From the NCBI GenBank assembly GCA_035263725.1, contig DATFRC010000278.1, positions 1 through 15,917 of the forward strand: a stretch of DNA of 15,917 nt, written 5' to 3'. The DNA comes from DASXRA01 sp035263725 (lineage in GTDB: Bacteria; Actinomycetota; Actinomycetes; Mycobacteriales; Jatrophihabitantaceae). The notes below the pieces were generated by a model that was not told the origin of the DNA, made no database searches, and saw only the letters and a list, made by a program, of their open reading frames with translations. Of this stretch, positions 14,773 through 15,917 are shown one piece after another (position 1 is the first letter of the stretch; each line of letters begins with the position of its first letter). The position numbers and the translations under genes are program-made.

Positions 14773-14829
14773 CGTCGCGACACGCTAGCCCATGTCCCTG
14801 CGGGGGAATGCATCGATGACACTGAAGGT

Positions 14830-15684
14830 GTGCACGCACTCCTTGACTGGTACGCCGGCGCCGCGCGCGACCTGCCGTGGCGCCGCCGCGATGCCACCCC
14901 GTGGGGCGTGCTGGTCAGCGAGGTGATGCTCCAGCAGACGCCGGTGTCCCGGGTCCTGCCCGCGTACTTGTCGTGGATGCAGCAGTGGCCGACGCCGCCC
15001 GGGCTGGCGGCTGCGACACCCGGCGACGCGGTACGTGCGTGGGGCAGGCTCGGATATCCACGGCGCGCACTCCGGCTGCACGAATGCGCCACGGCGCTCG
15101 TCGATCGGCACGGCGGCGAGGTGCCCACGGATCTGGAAGCTTTGCTCTGCTTACCTGGAGTAGGCGCCTACACGGCGCGGGCTGTGGCGGCGTTCGCCTT
15201 CGGGCAGCGCCAACCCGTCGTTGACACGAACGTGCGCCGCGTGGTGGCACGGGCGTTCGGCGGGCAGGGCGAGGCGGGGCCGCCGTCCACGGCGCGCGAC
15301 CTCGCCGCCGTCGCGGCCCTGCTGCCGGCCGAGCCCGCACGCGCCGCCCTTGTCAGCGTCGCGCTCATGGAGCTCGGCGCGATGTTGTGTACGGCACGTG
15401 CGCCGCGCTGCGGCAACTGCCCGCTGCGGGACACCTGTGCATGGCGGCTCGCCGGCGCGCCGGCCTACACCGGGCCGCGATCCCGGCCCCAGCGATTCGC
15501 CGGCACCGACCGGCAGGTGCGTGGGCTGCTGCTCGAGGTGCTCCGCACGGCACGCGCGCCGGTCGAACACGCGGCGCTCGACATCGTCTGGCCCGACGCT
15601 CGGCAACGAGCCCGCGCGCTGGACACCCTGGTAACCGACGGCCTGGTCGACGCGCTACCCGACGGCCGGTACGCCCTGCCATAG
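14830..15684 (+). CDS. mutY: A/G-specific adenine DNA glycosylase, short form without NUDIX domain
   Basis: MutY removes adenine mispaired with 8-oxoguanine. In the 284-residue form the catalytic Glu31 lies in VSEVMLQQTPV, the helix-hairpin-helix is LPGVGAYTARAVAAFA (108-123), and the catalytic Asp132 is in VVDTNVRRV. The iron-sulfur cluster ligands are Cys187, Cys194, Cys197 and Cys203 (C-x6-C-x2-C-x5-C). The NUDIX-like C-terminal domain of E. coli MutY is missing; instead about 60 residues from TDRQVRGLLLEVLR look like a winged helix, as in mycobacterial MutY. The GTG at 14830 gives a normal N-terminus (VHALLDWYAGAARDLPWR), but no good ribosome site precedes it, so the start is uncertain. 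The frame is open further upstream across the promoter region. Confidence 0.94.
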   Translation: MHALLDWYAGAARDLPWRRRDATPWGVLVSEVMLQQTPVSRVLPAYLSWMQQWPTPPGLAAATPGDAVRAWGRLGYPRRALRLHECATALVDRHGGEVPTDLEALLCLPGVGAYTARAVAAFAFGQRQPVVDTNVRRVVARAFGGQGEAGPPSTARDLAAVAALLPAEPARAALVSVALMELGAMLCTARAPRCGNCPLRDTCAWRLAGAPAYTGPRSRPQRFAGTDRQVRGLLLEVLRTARAPVEHAALDIVWPDARQRARALDTLVTDGLVDALPDGRYALP

Positions 15685-15691
15685 ACGGCAA

Positions 15692-15725
15692 GGCCGCCCG
15701 AGCGCCTTGCGACGCCTGGGCGGCC
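15692..15725. terminator. Probable terminator between mutY and clpC
   Basis: GGCCGCCC (15692-15699) and GGGCGGCC (15718-15725) form an 8-bp all-GC stem with an 18-base loop, in the 52-base gap between the converging ends of mutY and clpC. The loop is large, so efficiency is uncertain. Confidence 0.5.
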
Positions 15726-15736
15726 CTAGTCCGAGG

Positions 15737-15917
15737 TCAGCTGCGCTGCTCGCCGACCATGTCCGCCGGGACGACCACCTCCGGGACGGCCGCCGGCTTC
15801 GGCTCGCCGCGGAACGTGAACTTGCCGTTCTTCTCGACGCCGTCCGGCGACGGCTCGGCGTCCACCAGCACGATCTGCCCAGCCTGCAACTCGCCGTAGA
15901 GGATCTTCTCCGACAGC
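15737..15917 (-). CDS. clpC: ATP-dependent Clp protease ATPase subunit ClpC, C-terminal end
   Basis: Only the last 59 codons and the stop lie in the window. They read LSEKILYGELQAGQIVLVD, then an acidic, Pro-rich tail including FTFRGEPKPAAVPDVVVPADMVGEQRS. LSEKIL followed by GxxxxGQ is the end of the second AAA+ module's D2-small (ClpB_D2) domain, and a tail with the same FTF-x-G-x-x-KP layout ends mycobacterial ClpC1. ClpC unfolds substrates for ClpP. The assignment also fits the clpC position downstream of mutY in related genomes. The rest of the gene continues past the right edge. Confidence 0.9.
   Translation of the reverse strand, partial: LSEKILYGELQAGQIVLVDAEPSPDGVEKNGKFTFRGEPKPAAVPEVVVPADMVGEQRS

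Overview
The window is GC-rich chromosomal DNA from an actinobacterium (Actinomycetota). This rests on the gene set and gene order: cysS, rlmB, ispF, ispD, carD, an LpqE-like lipoprotein, radA, disA, a secreted-domain membrane protein, mutY and clpC follow the order I recall from Mycobacterium tuberculosis (about Rv3579c to Rv3596c). It is not mycobacterial in detail. A leucine-rich-repeat gene, a cystathionine-lyase-like gene and a large LuxR-type (LAL) regulator with a small partner gene are present as extras, and the carbonic anhydrase gene between disA and mutY is missing. GTG starts and -10-like hexamers 6-9 bases before start codons (leaderless transcripts) also fit this phylum.

Layout. 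1-1760, accessory edge: the 3' end of a sugar-type ABC transporter ATPase, then an HxlR-family regulator divergent from an atypical short-chain dehydrogenase, with a dyad operator between them. 1767-4649, minus-strand operon cysS > rlmB > LRR protein, with no bases between stop and next start. 4723-5847, a plus-strand PLP enzyme of the cystathionine gamma-lyase/synthase family, closed by a large dyad that covers both converging stop codons. 5868-7631, minus-strand operon carD > ispD > ispF (RNA polymerase regulator plus two MEP isoprenoid steps), with a strong hairpin over the ispD start and a cluster of palindromes before ispF. 7796-10960, plus-strand lipoprotein > radA > disA (DNA repair and c-di-AMP), ended by a 15-bp dyad. 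11014-14772, minus-strand membrane-anchored protein, LAL regulator and small DUF4242-like gene. 14830-15684, mutY (plus). 15737 to the end, the C-terminus of clpC (minus).

Most genes are housekeeping: translation (cysS, rlmB), cysteine supply (PLP enzyme), isoprenoid precursors (ispD, ispF), transcription and stress (carD, clpC) and genome integrity (radA, disA, mutY). I do not see a clearly new multi-gene system. The best leads are the ispD start-codon hairpin, the palindrome cluster before ispF, the LRR protein coupled to the cysS-rlmB operon, the LAL/DUF4242-like insertion after disA, the SDR without its catalytic Tyr/Lys, and a CarD with Leu at the position of the RNA-polymerase-contacting Arg47. 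There are no tRNA or rRNA genes, CRISPR arrays or insertion sequences that I can recognise, and no gene-free stretch above 300 bases.
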